Assembly (NCBI GenBank): GCA_002082245.2
Contig: NBTC02000002.1
Location: 4,650,001-4,714,000, forward strand
Source of the DNA: Yersinia enterocolitica
Lineage (GTDB): Bacteria > Pseudomonadota > Gammaproteobacteria > Enterobacterales > Enterobacteriaceae
Direction: 5' to 3'
DNA: 64,000 nt
A program made the translations under genes and the position numbers. A model generated the notes under the pieces. That model worked only from the letters and a program-made list of their open reading frames with translations. It was not told the origin of the DNA and ran no database searches. Each line of letters opens with the position of its first letter. The stretch's first letter is position 1. Positions 28,625 through 39,277 of this stretch are shown piece after piece.

Positions 28625-30100
28625 TCAGACCAAGAATATAGTTGCCAGTCCCAGAAAGATGAAAAAACCACCGGTATCTGTGATGGCGGTGATCATAACA
28701 CTCGATCCGATAGCCGGATCACGCCCCATCCGAGCCATGGTCATCGGGATAATAACCCCCATGAGTGCTGCCATCAGCAAGTTAAGGATCATGGCTAATG
28801 TCATCACCCCTCCCATTGCCGGATCGCCATAGAGCAGATAGGTTACTACCCCCATAATCCCGCCCCATACCAGACCATTAATCAACGCTACGCCCAATTC
28901 TCTGAACATCAGGAAGGTCACGTTACCTTGTTGAATATGGTGTAATGCCAACGCTCGGACAATCATGGTAATGGTTTGATTACCGGTATTGCCGCCAATA
29001 CCGGCCACAATCGGCATTAATGCTGCCAGAGCCACTAATTGTGAGATGGTGTCCTCAAATAAGCCGATCACGCGTGAGGCAACAAATGCCGTACAGAGGT
29101 TGATTGCCAGCCATGACCAGCGGGTGCGAACCGCGCGGCCTACCGGGGAGAACACATCTTCTTCCGGGCTTAAGCCCCCCATGCGTCTTAGGGTGGTGTC
29201 GCTCTCTTCGTTGACCACATCAACAATCTCTTCGATGGTCAAACGACCCATCAGTTTGCCTTTGGCATCAATTACCGCGGCACTGATTAAGTCATAACGT
29301 TCAAAAGCACCGGCAGCATCCTCTGCTTTCTGTTCGGGTTGGAACGTGGTCGGGTTGCTATCCATCACCTCAAATACTTTAGCATCGGGCGCATTGAGCA
29401 GGATAGAGGTCAATGGTAACTCGCCAAGCAAGGTATTTTTGCGGTCAACCACAAAGATTTTATCCGTGGCATCGGGAATATTTTTCCGATAACGCAAATA
29501 GCGTTGCACGGCTGCCAGCGTAATATCGGCACGTACCGTCACCAGCTCGAAATCCATCATCTGACCGACAGTGTCACGGGCATATTGGATAACTTCCCGC
29601 ACTCGGGCGCGCTGATCCGGGTCCAACGAGGTGAGCAGGCGGCCCATCAAATTACGTGGCAGGTATTCAGCCAAATAAGCCTGTTCATCGACATGCAAAG
29701 TGCGCATGGCCCTCAACAGGTCTTTATCACTCATCTCTTTAATCAGCGAATCCCACACTGTTTCAGAGACTTCAACCAGCGTTTGGCCGCGTTTCTCATT
29801 TTTGACCAACCGCCACAATGCCAAACGTTCGTCATGAGGCAACGCCTCCAGTAAGTCAGCAAGGTCGGCAGCATGCAGATCATCAAGTAGACTTCTGATT
29901 TCTAACGTTTGCTCGGACAGTTGTTCATCGCTGAGCTTTTCTTTCTCTTCCTGACGGCCAAGAATGCCATCAACCAAAGCCTTATTATTCAATAATAGAG
30001 AAAGTATCCGGTTGCGTATTTCAGCCAGTTTTTTCGTATTATTTTTAGTTTTATTCTTTATAACGGCAGAAATTGGCACAGGAATAATCGGCACTGGCAT
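28625..30100 (-). CDS. mgtE: MgtE-type magnesium channel/transporter
   Basis: MgtE is a Mg2+-gated Mg2+ channel of the inner membrane. The 491-residue product has the cytoplasmic N domain of helical repeats (about 40-170; ALPHDERLALWRLVK, LAEYLPRNLMGRLLTSL), two CBS domains (about 175-305) that sense Mg2+, a connecting helix, and five membrane helices (about 325-490). The pore signature PIVAGIGGNTGNQTITMIVRALAL is near residue 375. The N-terminus has a short Pro/Ile-rich and Lys/Asn-rich lead. E. coli K-12 has no MgtE, so this is a difference from that genome at this spot. No M-box-like leader was recognised. Confidence 0.93.
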   Translation of the reverse strand: MPVPIIPVPISAVIKNKTKNNTKKLAEIRNRILSLLLNNKALVDGILGRQEEKEKLSDEQLSEQTLEIRSLLDDLHAADLADLLEALPHDERLALWRLVKNEKRGQTLVEVSETVWDSLIKEMSDKDLLRAMRTLHVDEQAYLAEYLPRNLMGRLLTSLDPDQRARVREVIQYARDTVGQMMDFELVTVRADITLAAVQRYLRYRKNIPDATDKIFVVDRKNTLLGELPLTSILLNAPDAKVFEVMDSNPTTFQPEQKAEDAAGAFERYDLISAAVIDAKGKLMGRLTIEEIVDVVNEESDTTLRRMGGLSPEEDVFSPVGRAVRTRWSWLAINLCTAFVASRVIGLFEDTISQLVALAALMPIVAGIGGNTGNQTITMIVRALALHHIQQGNVTFLMFRELGVALINGLVWGGIMGVVTYLLYGDPAMGGVMTLAMILNLLMAALMGVIIPMTMARMGRDPAIGSSVMITAITDTGGFFIFLGLATIFLV

Positions 30101-30178
30101 AGTGTGTCCTTAATTCGAAAACGACCCTTTGCCCCTGAAGTCGTAGGGATAGGCACTAAAACATTAACGACAAAACAT

Positions 30179-30373
30179 CTAGGGGCTGAGATCGCTCTCA
30201 TGGGGGCCAGGTGGTTCGCCTTCTACAGTCAGTTCAAGTTGCTGTGACTGCCTGCGCTCCTGATGATGGGAAATAGAAGCGACCGCCGCATACAATAAAC
30301 GGCCAAACAGAATGAGAAAGCTCACCAGTAGGATTATTTTTGTTAGCTGTGCTGTTGGCCGTCTTCTCATCAT
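30179..30373 (-). CDS. yfgG: YfgG-like small membrane protein (DUF2633)
   Basis: The 64-residue protein has one transmembrane segment (TKIILLVSFLILFGRLLYAAVASI, about 11-34), a basic N-terminus and an acidic hydrophilic tail. It resembles E. coli YfgG in length, in the RxxLLxSFxxxFGRxxY pattern and in the following HHQxxxxxQQ. YfgG has been linked to nickel and cobalt stress and adhesion. AGGAAGG precedes two adjacent ATG codons (30373 or 30370). It sits upstream of mgtE and beyond ppx; in E. coli yfgF and yfgG likewise follow ppx. No yfgF is present here. An ERIC element occupies the gap to ppx. Confidence 0.82.
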   Translation of the reverse strand: MMRRRPTAQLTKIILLVSFLILFGRLLYAAVASISHHQERRQSQQLELTVEGEPPGPHESDLSP

Positions 30374-30384
30374 TTACCTTCCTA

Positions 30385-30538
30385 CCCTTCGCTCTTGGCG
30401 TTGCAGCGGTGTTAGCTGCTCTCACTACTCGTCCCATCCATGGGCCTCGCCTCGTTGAGGCCGCTGCAAGCAGCGTTCAAATCTGCTCCCGGCAGATTTG
30501 TCACCCGAATCACTGACTACAGTCAGCTCATCGGGGTT
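30385..30538. repeat. Long-form ERIC element between ppx and yfgG
   Basis: It begins ACCCTTCGCTCTTGGCGTTGCAG and carries a roughly 70-bp insert made of three nested hairpins (GGCCTC...GAGGCC, GCTGC-AA-GCAGC, AAATCTGC...GCAGATTT). The core CACCCGAATCACTGAC...AGTCAGCTCATCGGGG follows. The right arm is truncated just before the ppx stop codon. Confidence 0.85.
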
Positions 30539-30546
30539 GATTCTGA

Positions 30547-32109
30547 TTACTCTTTGACGGTAACCACATCCGCTGCTTCTGGTTCTTCTTCTTCAATGAT
30601 CAGCTTCCAGCCTACTACATCATCCCAGTATGCCTGCTCACGCTCAAAATCCAGTTGTACCAGATTATTTTGTGTCAGATAACCGACGGGGAAACGTAAT
30701 GTCCAATGGCTATCGTCAGTTATCAAACGCAGACTCTCTGGCGTGGTAGTCGACTGACGCTGATTATTCAGTAACGTACTCAAACGTAATAACTGAATTA
30801 ACGGTAAATAATACTTTTTCTTGAATAAATTTAAACGCGGTAATTCATCCAGCTTGATGCCTTTACGATGCATTCGTACCAACGTTGCCAGCAGCAGTTG
30901 TTGCTCCTGATTAAAGCCCGGTAAGTTGGTGTTTTGCAGGATATAGGCAGAATGGCGGTGCATCCCACTGTGATTAATACTCAGACCCACTTCGTGCAAC
31001 ATTGCCGCCCATTTCAACAATGCTTCTAGCTGCGGCTGCACCAACTTGGTGTTCTGCGCTAACCACTGGGTATAAAGTTGTTCGGTTGTTTCCAGCACTC
31101 GGCGGGCTTGTTCGCGGTCAATATTATAGTGTTCCGCCAGGCTTTTTGCCGTGCGTTGACGAATATCCTGATGGCGGAAACGGCCTTCCATCTCATACAG
31201 CACGCCTTCGCGCAGCGCGCCGTCGGATAAGCGTAACTCTTTGACTGCTAACGCATCAAATACCCCACACAAGATAGCCAGGCCTGGTACAAATACCGAC
31301 TGGCGATCTTCTGATAATCCCGGCAGGCTCAGGGCTGAGAAGTGTTTGAATTGTAACACTTGCTCAACCAGCATTTCGAGGCGCTCTGGTGTTATCAAAC
31401 CGTCTTTTTCGCCCATTTCCACTAACACTTCATAGGTGGCCTTAATGGTACCGGATGCCCCCAGCGCATATTGCCAACCCTGAATGCGGTATTGCCATGC
31501 CAGATTTTCCAGTTTCTGTGCTGCCGCAAGACGGGCACGTTTGAAATTGGCCTTACTTATCTCACCGTGTGGGAAGAACTGCTGGGCAAAACTCACGCAC
31601 CCCATACGGCGACTCTCTACCAACAGAGGCTCAAAATCTTCACCAATAACTAACTCTGTTGAACCCCCACCAATATCAATGACCAGCTTGCGGCCTTTTT
31701 CCGGCTGAGTGTGTTCGACGCCCATAAAAATCAGACGGGCCTCTTCTTGGCCGGAAATGATTTCGATCGGATACGGAATAACCGCCGCCGCCCGCTTGAG
31801 GAATGCCTCTGCGTTAGCGGCTTGGCGCAGCGAATGAGTGCCAACAATACACACATTATCAGGTGAGAAACCCTGCAAGCGTTCTGCAAACAGCGCCAAA
31901 CAGGCTAAACCCCGTTCGATGGCTTCTTCGCTAAGCATGTTATTGTGGTCCAAACCATCAGCCAGATGTACGCGCTGCTTTAGGCGACCTAAAACCTGTA
32001 GCGCGCCGTTGACGACCCGGGCAATGACCATATGAAAACTGTTAGAACCCAAATCGATAGCTGCAATTTCCTGCGGCTTGGTGGTCGATGAACTGTTGGA
32101 TAGCGGCAT
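30547..32109 (-). CDS. ppx: Exopolyphosphatase Ppx
   Basis: Ppx removes terminal phosphate from long-chain polyphosphate and is a member of the Ppx/GppA actin-fold ATPase family. The 520-residue product has [17 protein letters not shown] (about 17-33), [14 protein letters not shown] and the second phosphate motif [15 protein letters not shown] (about 141-155). A C-terminal HD-like helical domain contains [25 protein letters not shown]. Length is close to E. coli Ppx (513). The gene follows ppk by four bases, so the two form an operon. Confidence 0.95.
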   Translation of the reverse strand: MPLSNSSSTTKPQEIAAIDLGSNSFHMVIARVVNGALQVLGRLKQRVHLADGLDHNNMLSEEAIERGLACLALFAERLQGFSPDNVCIVGTHSLRQAANAEAFLKRAAAVIPYPIEIISGQEEARLIFMGVEHTQPEKGRKLVIDIGGGSTELVIGEDFEPLLVESRRMGCVSFAQQFFPHGEISKANFKRARLAAAQKLENLAWQYRIQGWQYALGASGTIKATYEVLVEMGEKDGLITPERLEMLVEQVLQFKHFSALSLPGLSEDRQSVFVPGLAILCGVFDALAVKELRLSDGALREGVLYEMEGRFRHQDIRQRTAKSLAEHYNIDREQARRVLETTEQLYTQWLAQNTKLVQPQLEALLKWAAMLHEVGLSINHSGMHRHSAYILQNTNLPGFNQEQQLLLATLVRMHRKGIKLDELPRLNLFKKKYYLPLIQLLRLSTLLNNQRQSTTTPESLRLITDDSHWTLRFPVGYLTQNNLVQLDFEREQAYWDDVVGWKLIIEEEEPEAADVVTVKE

Positions 32110-32113
32110 AGTT

Positions 32114-34183
32114 TTAGCTCGATGCGTCTGGTTGTTCCAGCGCTTTTAAATAATCATAGATGGCAATCTGTGCACGTACTTTGCGCCTATTACCACGCGG
32201 TACATAACGATTACTCAGTTCTTTATCAATATAACGGGCTTTTACCGTGTCGTTGAATAACAGCTCTAAAATATCTAGCACCCGTTGTTTTAATTTCGGA
32301 TCCAGCAATGAGACCGCGACTTCAATACGGTAATCGATATTACGGGTCATCCAGTCAGCTGAAGAGAGATACACCAGTTTGTCGCCTTTATTCTCGAACA
32401 CATAGACCCGGTCATGTTCCAAGAAACGGTCAACGATACTGGTGACCTGAATATTATCGCTGATCCCCGGCATATTGGGGATTAACGAGCACATGCCACG
32501 TACCAATAATCGGATTTTTACCCCAGCACTGGAGGCGCTATATAACCTATCTACCAGACCTTTATCTACTAAATTATTTATCTTCAGGGTAATACCGGCG
32601 CTTTCTCCGGCCTGAGCATGAATAATTTCCTGATCAATCAATTGATACAACATTAAGCGCGAGTTCTGCGGTGACACCATCAGATTATCGAATTTGACCG
32701 GGCGATAAGGATTTTCGATAAAGTTAAACACCCGCCGTACTTCATTGGTAATACGGGCATCAGCGGTCAGTAATGAGTAGTCGGTATAGATTCGGGCGGT
32801 CTTCTCATTGAAGTTGCCGGTACCGATATGGGCATAGCGCACGATCTCCTCGCCTTCAAGGCGGGAAATCAGGAATAATTTGGCGTGGATCTTCAGACCA
32901 GGTGCTGAGAAAATAACGTGTACACCAGCGGCGGTCAGGCTTTTGGCCCAGTGGATATTGGCTTCTTCATCAAAGCGCGCCTGTAACTCTACCACTACCG
33001 TGACTTTCTTGCCGTTATGGGCGGCATGGATCATCGATTCTATGATGCGTGAATCCTTGGCGACCCGATAAATATTGATTTTAATCGCTAATACGCTGGG
33101 ATCGAAAGAGGCTTGACGCAGTAATTCCAATACGTGTTCAAAGGTGTGATAAGGGTAATACAGCAGGACATCTTGTTCACGGATAGCATCAAAGCCATTG
33201 CGGAATTTATCAAACCAAATATGGCGCAGGCGCGGCATTGGCCGGTTAACCAGATTGCTTTTGCCCACATTCGGGAAGCTGATAAAGTCTTTGAAGTTAT
33301 GGTAACGGCCACCTGCAATAACCGAGTCATCATTAGAGATACCCAATTTATTGCGCAGTAATTCCACCATCTCATCGGGCATATCACGTTGGTAAACAAA
33401 GCGCACCGGCTCTGCCGTCAGGCGCTGTTTAAGGCTCGACGACATCAGCTCCAGCAGGCTGGATTCCATTTCAGTGACCAAATCATATTCGGCATCACGG
33501 GTCATCTTCATGGAGTAGGCGTTTAGCGCATCGTAATCAAAGAAGCCTTTAAAAATCTCATCGAGGCAAAATCTCAATATATTATCAAGTAATATCATTG
33601 GCTTGCGGCGACGAGGTGCTTCTGGTGGCAAATTGACAAAACGCGGGACTTTATCTGAAGGAATCTCCAGCAGGGCATAGGCAATTTCCTGCCCGCGGAT
33701 AATCTCCACCGCTAGATAGGTGTAATCGTCTTTTAAGAACTGCACCAGGTTGGTGTCATGGTTAATCAAGATCGGCGTAATGTGTTGGCGCAGATGCTGT
33801 TTAAAATAGATTTTTAGCCAGGCTTGCTGATTTTCGGAAATCTGCCGTTCATTAATCAGGAAGATCTGATTACGCGCCATTTCCAGTAAAAGATCATTAT
33901 ATAACCCATCAAATTCTTGATCGGCTTTCACCACTTTGCTCTGAATTTTTTTCAGCAAATGGCGAGAGGTCACGGCAGAGCCTTGCTCTTCGCTGATCAA
34001 AATGCGCCGTTTCAGATCGGCAAATCGGACTTTATAGAATTCGTCCAGATTATTGGAGTAAATGCCAAGAAATCGCATCCGCTCGATGAGTGGATTGCTC
34101 TTATCTGCTGCTTCCTGCAATACCCGCTCATTAAAAGATAACCAGCTAAGTTCTTTTTCGATGTAGAGCTTTTCCTGACCCAT
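32114..34183 (-). CDS. ppk: Polyphosphate kinase Ppk1
   Basis: Ppk polymerises the gamma-phosphate of ATP into inorganic polyphosphate on the membrane. The 689-residue product from the ATG at 34183 starts [22 protein letters not shown]. It has the N, head and two phospholipase-D-like C domains; the autophosphorylated His is probably in [11 protein letters not shown] (near residue 435) and a second His-motif region is near [19 protein letters not shown]. Length matches E. coli (688). The ATG has GGAG five bases upstream; 29 upstream codons are not conserved. It is divergent from the pst-like operon, sharing a 309-base gap. Confidence 0.96.
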   Translation of the reverse strand: MGQEKLYIEKELSWLSFNERVLQEAADKSNPLIERMRFLGIYSNNLDEFYKVRFADLKRRILISEEQGSAVTSRHLLKKIQSKVVKADQEFDGLYNDLLLEMARNQIFLINERQISENQQAWLKIYFKQHLRQHITPILINHDTNLVQFLKDDYTYLAVEIIRGQEIAYALLEIPSDKVPRFVNLPPEAPRRRKPMILLDNILRFCLDEIFKGFFDYDALNAYSMKMTRDAEYDLVTEMESSLLELMSSSLKQRLTAEPVRFVYQRDMPDEMVELLRNKLGISNDDSVIAGGRYHNFKDFISFPNVGKSNLVNRPMPRLRHIWFDKFRNGFDAIREQDVLLYYPYHTFEHVLELLRQASFDPSVLAIKINIYRVAKDSRIIESMIHAAHNGKKVTVVVELQARFDEEANIHWAKSLTAAGVHVIFSAPGLKIHAKLFLISRLEGEEIVRYAHIGTGNFNEKTARIYTDYSLLTADARITNEVRRVFNFIENPYRPVKFDNLMVSPQNSRLMLYQLIDQEIIHAQAGESAGITLKINNLVDKGLVDRLYSASSAGVKIRLLVRGMCSLIPNMPGISDNIQVTSIVDRFLEHDRVYVFENKGDKLVYLSSADWMTRNIDYRIEVAVSLLDPKLKQRVLDILELLFNDTVKARYIDKELSNRYVPRGNRRKVRAQIAIYDYLKALEQPDASS

Positions 34184-34296
34184 TGCAACTCCAGTAAGAT
34201 TATTGTGGGAGTATTTAGTGTCCTCAATCATTATTGCGAAAGTTTGACAAGAAAGTCCAACAGATATCATTAGTTAACTTTGTCCGTTAAACCTTA

Positions 34297-34400
34297 TACC
34301 CAATCGATCTTAAGTTGCAGGAAAGCGGCAAGTAACAGACAGATTGGTCAAAGACGGGTTTGAGCAACACACCTGCATTTTGAAAGATGGTGGGTATAAA
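34297..34400. repeat. Degenerate ERIC-related element upstream of the pst-like operon
   Basis: The ends are inverted: TTATACCCA on the left and TGGGTATAA on the right. The left arm TTAAGTTGCAGGAAAGCGGCAAGT matches an ERIC right end in reverse orientation, and the right arm TGCATTTTGAAAG matches the opposite end. The usual core palindrome is gone, so this looks like an internally rearranged copy. Confidence 0.5.
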
Positions 34401-34403
34401 ACA

Positions 34404-34459
34404 TTGTCATGCAAACGCCACAAAAGTGACATAAGATGCTCGGTCATCTGGCGGTATAG
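34404..34459 (+). promoter_or_regulatory. Possible PHO-box promoter of the pst-like operon
   Basis: Heptamers related to CTGTCAT occur at 11-bp steps: TTGTCAT (34404), ACGCCAC (34415), GTGACAT (34426). They are followed about 20 bases later by TATAGAT (34453), a plausible -10. The first heptamer is good, the other two are degraded. PhoB control would fit the transporter encoded downstream but is inference. Confidence 0.4.
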
Positions 34460-34492
34460 ATATACGCTTGGATTGATAATAGTAGACGGGGC

Positions 34493-36697
34493 ATGGGGCA
34501 ATCGAAGAGTATGCAGCGAACAGGCAAAGCAACACCATCAGGGAGAGATAAGCGCCGGGCTGCCATTGATCGTTTAGTGCACATGGCGGTGACGAGTAGT
34601 GGCTTGTTAGTGCTGCTGACACTGATGTTGATTTTCGTTTACCTATTGTATGCCGTATTACCGTTGTTTAAACCGGCCTCTATCAGTTTGCATAATCAGT
34701 TCGCTGTCACTCGCAGTGCGCCGACGGCCGCGCTGGGTATTGATATTCAAGGGCAGATCGGATATCGCATTGATAATCAAGGCTATGGCTACTTTATTCG
34801 GCTCAATGCACTGGGGGCATCCCCAGCAGGTAGTCTGATAAGCGAACAGCGGTTATCGCCCCCACCGGTATCAATCAGCCGTGCAGCCAATGGGCAACCT
34901 TTGTATGGCGTTGGCCTGAGCAATGGCCGTCTTACTCTACTGCAACCCGATTTCTCAGCCACACCGCCACGCTGGCAATTTCCGCTGGGTGAACAGCCGC
35001 GTTTTATGGATTTGAAAGGCCAACGCTTGCAGCATTTGGTGCTGGCTGAACCGCAACCACAGCAATTTACCATTGCCGCCGTTACCGATGATGGCCGCTT
35101 GCTGGCAGGGACGTTTACTGCCCAAGGGCAGCAGGTTACTGAACTGACGGATGTGCCGAAAACGGTCAGTCAACTGTTATTGGCACCTGACGGGCGTTTG
35201 CTCTATCTGTTATCCGGCCAGCAGTTATCTATCTATCAATTTGGCCCAGAACTGAAATTGCGTGAAACTGTGTCGTTACTGGATGACCAGCATGCGTCTG
35301 ATGGGCCATTGACCCTCTCTTTGCTACCAGGTGGCAAGTCGTTGCTGGTGCAAGCGCCGGGCGGCGTAATCAGCCAATGGTTTGATGTGCAGAAAGGGCC
35401 GGATAATCAATTTCACTTGACGCGCATACGCAGTTTCACTCCAACAGGTAAGGGCTTATTGACCACGGAGCGCGCGCGTCGGGTCTTTGCCTCATTATCG
35501 CCACAAGGCGAGCTATCACTCTTCTCCAGTATCCAGTCAACGCCTTTGCTGCAACATAAATTAGCTGACGGCGTTACCGACGCCGCGTTCTCCCCTTGGG
35601 GAGATAGTTTGCTGCTTGAGAATGCTGCCGGTTGGTCTACCTATCAATTGGACAATCGCTATCCAGACATTGGCTGGCGTAGCTTGTGGCAACGGGTGTG
35701 GTATGAGAATTACCCTGAGCCAGCCTATGTTTGGCAATCAAGCTCGGCCGAAGAAAGCTATCAGGCTAAATTCAGCTTGGTACCGATTATTTTCGGCACA
35801 TTAAAGGCGGCCGCCTATGCCATGTTATTCGCCGTTCCATTAGCCTTGGCGGGGGCAATTTATACGGCCTATTTTATGTCGCCAGGTTTGCGGCGAGTGG
35901 TTAAACCGGCCATTGAGATGATGGGGGCATTCCCAACCGTGGTTATAGGTTTGATTGCTGGTATTTGGTTGGCTCCGGTAATTGAACATTATCTGACGGG
36001 AATTCTGCTACTTCCGCCGCTGTTGGCGCTGGCTATTTTATTGTGTGGCTGGGGGAGTAGTTGTCTGGTGGAAAAGACACAATGGCGGTTACCTGCGGGC
36101 TGGGACGTGATTGTGCTGTTGCCGGTTATCCTGCTGACCGGTTGGTTCGCATTATGGTTGGGACCACAACTGGCGCAGTGGGTGCTAGGAGGGCCGTTAC
36201 ATGAGTGGTTGGGTGACAACTACTCTCAACGTAATGCGCTGGTGGTCGGTGTCGCCATGGGGTTTGCTCTGATCCCGGTCATCTTTTCGCTGGCAGAGGA
36301 TGCACTATTCAGTGTGCCGCCGTCACTCAGCCAAGGCTCATTGGCACTAGGGGCGACCCCGTGGCAGACGTTAACCCGGGTCATTCTGCCCTCAGCCTAC
36401 GCTGGTATCTTCTCTGCACTGATGATTGGTTTTGGCCGTGCGGTGGGGGAAACCATGATTGTGCTCATGGCGACCGGCAATACACCCATTATTGATGGCA
36501 GCATTTTTCAGGGGTTACGGGCGATGGCCGCCAATATCGCTATCGAGATGCCGGAAGCGGTCGTCGGTAGCGGCCACTATCGGGTGCTATTCCTGACCGC
36601 ACTGGTGCTGTTTTGCTTCACTTTTTTAGTCAATACACTGGCCGAGGCTATTCGTCTGCGGTTGCGTGAACGCTATCAGATGGAGCGGACGGCGTGA
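34493..36697 (+). CDS. pstC: PstC-like phosphate ABC permease with large periplasmic domain
   Basis: The 734-residue protein is far longer than E. coli PstC (319). It has one N-terminal membrane segment (about 38-60) and a roughly 370-residue extracytoplasmic region whose repeated short blocks suggest a beta-propeller-like fold (inference). A PstC-type permease core follows from about 430. The ABC-coupling loop SVPPSLSQGSLALGATPWQTLTRVILP is near residue 615, followed by GRAVGETMIVLMATGNTP. Its stop overlaps the next gene by four bases. Enlarged PstC/PstA pairs are known in other gammaproteobacteria. No phosphate-binding PstS is encoded here. The start at 34493 has only a weak G-rich ribosome binding site; Met7 is an alternative. 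Confidence 0.85.
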   Translation: MGQSKSMQRTGKATPSGRDKRRAAIDRLVHMAVTSSGLLVLLTLMLIFVYLLYAVLPLFKPASISLHNQFAVTRSAPTAALGIDIQGQIGYRIDNQGYGYFIRLNALGASPAGSLISEQRLSPPPVSISRAANGQPLYGVGLSNGRLTLLQPDFSATPPRWQFPLGEQPRFMDLKGQRLQHLVLAEPQPQQFTIAAVTDDGRLLAGTFTAQGQQVTELTDVPKTVSQLLLAPDGRLLYLLSGQQLSIYQFGPELKLRETVSLLDDQHASDGPLTLSLLPGGKSLLVQAPGGVISQWFDVQKGPDNQFHLTRIRSFTPTGKGLLTTERARRVFASLSPQGELSLFSSIQSTPLLQHKLADGVTDAAFSPWGDSLLLENAAGWSTYQLDNRYPDIGWRSLWQRVWYENYPEPAYVWQSSSAEESYQAKFSLVPIIFGTLKAAAYAMLFAVPLALAGAIYTAYFMSPGLRRVVKPAIEMMGAFPTVVIGLIAGIWLAPVIEHYLTGILLLPPLLALAILLCGWGSSCLVEKTQWRLPAGWDVIVLLPVILLTGWFALWLGPQLAQWVLGGPLHEWLGDNYSQRNALVVGVAMGFALIPVIFSLAEDALFSVPPSLSQGSLALGATPWQTLTRVILPSAYAGIFSALMIGFGRAVGETMIVLMATGNTPIIDGSIFQGLRAMAANIAIEMPEAVVGSGHYRVLFLTALVLFCFTFLVNTLAEAIRLRLRERYQMERTA

Positions 36698-38379
36698 TGA
36701 ACATTAAGCCTAATGTGTCTGGCGTGACCAAAAAGTGGTTTGCATCGGGTTCCCCGTGGATCTGGCTAACCGCTAGTGCTGTCAGTATCAGCCTGCTGGC
36801 GTTGCTTGGGATCATATTATTGTTGGCAGGCCAAGGGATGCGATATTTCTGGCCCGCCCCGGTCTATCTGTTTGAGCTTAAGCAAACGGCGGCAGGCCCG
36901 GTCAAAATGATTGGTGAAATTTATCAACAGCAGACGCTGTCACGTCAGCAATTAGAACAAGCCGGCGTGATGTTACCGTCGCAGGCCGGTGAGACAGTAA
37001 CCCGCTATTTGATTAAAACCGGTAACCGTGAGATTCAGAGTCAGGATTTCCATCGCCTGCTGGACAGTGATATCCAGCAACGCACTTTGCCTAAAGATCT
37101 GCTGGTGCTGGATCGCCAAAACAATGGTACGGCATACGGTTTCCTCGCTGGCATGTTGGATAACGGCCAACCGTTAGTGGGCAATGATTTGGCTCAGGAA
37201 CTGCAAAAACGTATTCCTGTGATACAAGGTCTGGTCAAGCGCGCGCAGGATATTCAGTTCCGCCAAATGAATATGCTCAATCAACAGTTTGAGGCGTTGC
37301 GGTTAGAGAAGAAACGGCTACAAATGAATGGCGACCTTGACAGTAAATCGCAGGACCGTATCGAGGCGGAGTGGGGGGCGCTGCAACGTAGCCATCAAGC
37401 CATGATGGAAACATTACGCGAGCTACAAACCGAGCAAAGTCGCTACACGCTGTTATTGCGCGACATGAATGGGCAAATCCACCCACTGTCACTTAGCCAG
37501 ATTAACCGCGCCTGGTATCCCAATGACATGACTTTCGGGCAAAAACTACATCATTGGGCAGCACAAACTCAGAAATTCCTGACCGATAATCCGCGCAATG
37601 CCAATACCGAGGGCGGTGTGTTCCCAGCGATTTTTGGTACGGTACTGATGGTGATATTGATGTCTATCGTGGTCATGCCATTAGGGGTGATTGCTGCGGT
37701 GTATTTACATGAATATGCCGGCAAAAACTGGTTGACCCGAATGATCCGTATTTCTGTGGTGAATCTGGCTGGGGTGCCCTCTATTGTTTATGGCGTGTTT
37801 GGCCTCGGTTTCTTTGTCTATCTGATTGGTGGATCACTGGATAAACTGTTTTACCCAGAGGCGCTCCCCAACCCGACATTCGGTACCCCTGGCGTTTTAT
37901 GGGCGGCGTTAACGCTAGCACTGCTGACGTTGCCAGTGGTGATTGTTGCCACCGAAGAGGGGCTATCACGCATTCCGGCCAGCTTGCGGCAAGGCTCGCA
38001 AGCGCTGGGAGCCACTAAGGCTGAGACACTGTGGCATATTGTGTTACCGATGGCGGCACCGGCGATGATTACCGGGCTTATTTTGGCGGTGGCACGGGCT
38101 GCGGGGGAAACCGCGCCGCTGATGCTGGTAGGGGTGGTGAAATCAGCGCCGCTCTTGCCAGTCGATGGTATCTTCCCGTTCCTGCATTTAGAACGTAAGT
38201 TCATGCATTTGAGCTTCCAGATATACGATATGGCATTTCAAAGCCCCAATGTGGAAGCGGCTCGCCCATTAGTCTTTGCCACAGCTCTGCTGCTGGTGAT
38301 CATTGTGGTCGGCCTTAATTTAGCGGCTATTGGTATTCGCCATCATTTGCGTGAAAAATATCGAGGTTTATTGTTGTGA
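36694..38379 (+). CDS. pstA: PstA-like phosphate ABC permease with extended periplasmic region
   Basis: The 561-residue product is almost twice the length of E. coli PstA (296). An N-terminal membrane segment (about 22-48) is followed by a roughly 250-residue extracytoplasmic insert that includes a coiled-coil-like stretch (about 185-260, rich in Gln, Glu and Leu heptads). The permease core begins near residue 305. The coupling loop RIPASLRQGSQALGATKAETLWHIVLP and ARAAGETAPLMLVG are PstA hallmarks. The start overlaps pstC (ATGA), and pstB follows 28 bases later. It would pair with the large PstC, the two extra domains probably facing each other in the periplasm. Confidence 0.86.
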   Translation: MMNIKPNVSGVTKKWFASGSPWIWLTASAVSISLLALLGIILLLAGQGMRYFWPAPVYLFELKQTAAGPVKMIGEIYQQQTLSRQQLEQAGVMLPSQAGETVTRYLIKTGNREIQSQDFHRLLDSDIQQRTLPKDLLVLDRQNNGTAYGFLAGMLDNGQPLVGNDLAQELQKRIPVIQGLVKRAQDIQFRQMNMLNQQFEALRLEKKRLQMNGDLDSKSQDRIEAEWGALQRSHQAMMETLRELQTEQSRYTLLLRDMNGQIHPLSLSQINRAWYPNDMTFGQKLHHWAAQTQKFLTDNPRNANTEGGVFPAIFGTVLMVILMSIVVMPLGVIAAVYLHEYAGKNWLTRMIRISVVNLAGVPSIVYGVFGLGFFVYLIGGSLDKLFYPEALPNPTFGTPGVLWAALTLALLTLPVVIVATEEGLSRIPASLRQGSQALGATKAETLWHIVLPMAAPAMITGLILAVARAAGETAPLMLVGVVKSAPLLPVDGIFPFLHLERKFMHLSFQIYDMAFQSPNVEAARPLVFATALLLVIIVVGLNLAAIGIRHHLREKYRGLLL

Positions 38380-38407
38380 CTGAACTTTTTAACCCGCAGG
38401 ACGAAAT

Positions 38408-39220
38408 ATGGGACTTTTGACGCCAGATTCGCTGCCGCTGCTTGATGTGCAGCAATTGACCGACGAGCAAACAGCGCTGGCGGTCGAAAAGCTCAATTTA
38501 TTTTATGGTGACAAACAGGTGTTGCACGATATTTCATTTAATGTGCCTAAGCACCGTGTTACTGCGCTGATTGGCCCGTCTGGTTGTGGTAAATCTACCT
38601 TATTGCGCTGCTTTAACCGCATGAATGATTTGCTGGATAACTGCCATCTTGAGGGTGAAATCCGGCTAGGTAGTGAAATTATCACCGATAAAACCACTGA
38701 CGTTGCCGCATTGCGTCGGCGGGTTGGCATGGTGTTTCAGCGGCCCAACCCATTCCCTAAGTCAATTTATGAGAATGTGGTATATGGCCTGCGCTTGCAG
38801 GGGATTCGTGACCGTCGGGTGCTTGATGATGCTGTTGAGCGCTCATTGCGGGCCGCAGCATTGTGGCATGAAGTGAAGGACCGGTTGCGGGAAAATGCCT
38901 TTCGCCTCTCCAGCGGCCAGCAGCAGCGCTTGGTCATCGCCAGAGCCATTGCTATTGAACCTGAGGTGTTATTGCTCGATGAGCCGACATCCGCTCTGGA
39001 CCCAATATCCACCCTAACCATCGAAGAGTTGATAACCACACTCAAGCAGCAGTACACCGTGGTACTGGTCACCCATAATATGCAGCAGGCGGCGCGAGTC
39101 TCGGATTACACCGCCTTCATTCATCAAGGGAGCCTGGTGGAATATAACGATACCGATGCGTTGTTCACTTCACCGCGTCAGCGCCGGACGGAAGATTATA
39201 TTACCGGGCGTTACGGTTGA
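38408..39220 (+). CDS. pstB: PstB-like phosphate ABC transporter ATPase
   Basis: The 270-residue ATPase has Walker [10 protein letters not shown] (56-64), a Q-loop in [18 protein letters not shown], the ABC signature [16 protein letters not shown], Walker [14 protein letters not shown] and the switch His in VLVTHNM. The [11 protein letters not shown] stretch and the C-terminal [11 protein letters not shown] are specific to PstB. The N-terminus is somewhat longer than in E. coli. It closes the pstC-pstA-pstB operon; no phoU or pstS follows, so binding protein and regulator must come from elsewhere, probably the main pst locus. Confidence 0.92.
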   Translation: MGLLTPDSLPLLDVQQLTDEQTALAVEKLNLFYGDKQVLHDISFNVPKHRVTALIGPSGCGKSTLLRCFNRMNDLLDNCHLEGEIRLGSEIITDKTTDVAALRRRVGMVFQRPNPFPKSIYENVVYGLRLQGIRDRRVLDDAVERSLRAAALWHEVKDRLRENAFRLSSGQQQRLVIARAIAIEPEVLLLDEPTSALDPISTLTIEELITTLKQQYTVVLVTHNMQQAARVSDYTAFIHQGSLVEYNDTDALFTSPRQRRTEDYITGRYG

Positions 39221-39277
39221 ACATTTAGCGCCAGTACAGCAGTTTCTAAGGTGTTTGCTTTATTTATCAATTGCGAT

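Noticed and set aside
30101..30178. Magnesium-sensing leader (M-box) upstream of mgtE
   Set aside because: The 78-base gap is too short and shows no M-box core.
30234..30682. Open frames across the ppx-yfgG gap on both strands
   Set aside because: They consist mostly of ERIC sequence, which is often open by chance in several frames.
34344..34577. 77-codon plus-strand frame upstream of pstC
   Set aside because: Runs through the ERIC-related repeat and into pstC in another frame; repeat-derived.
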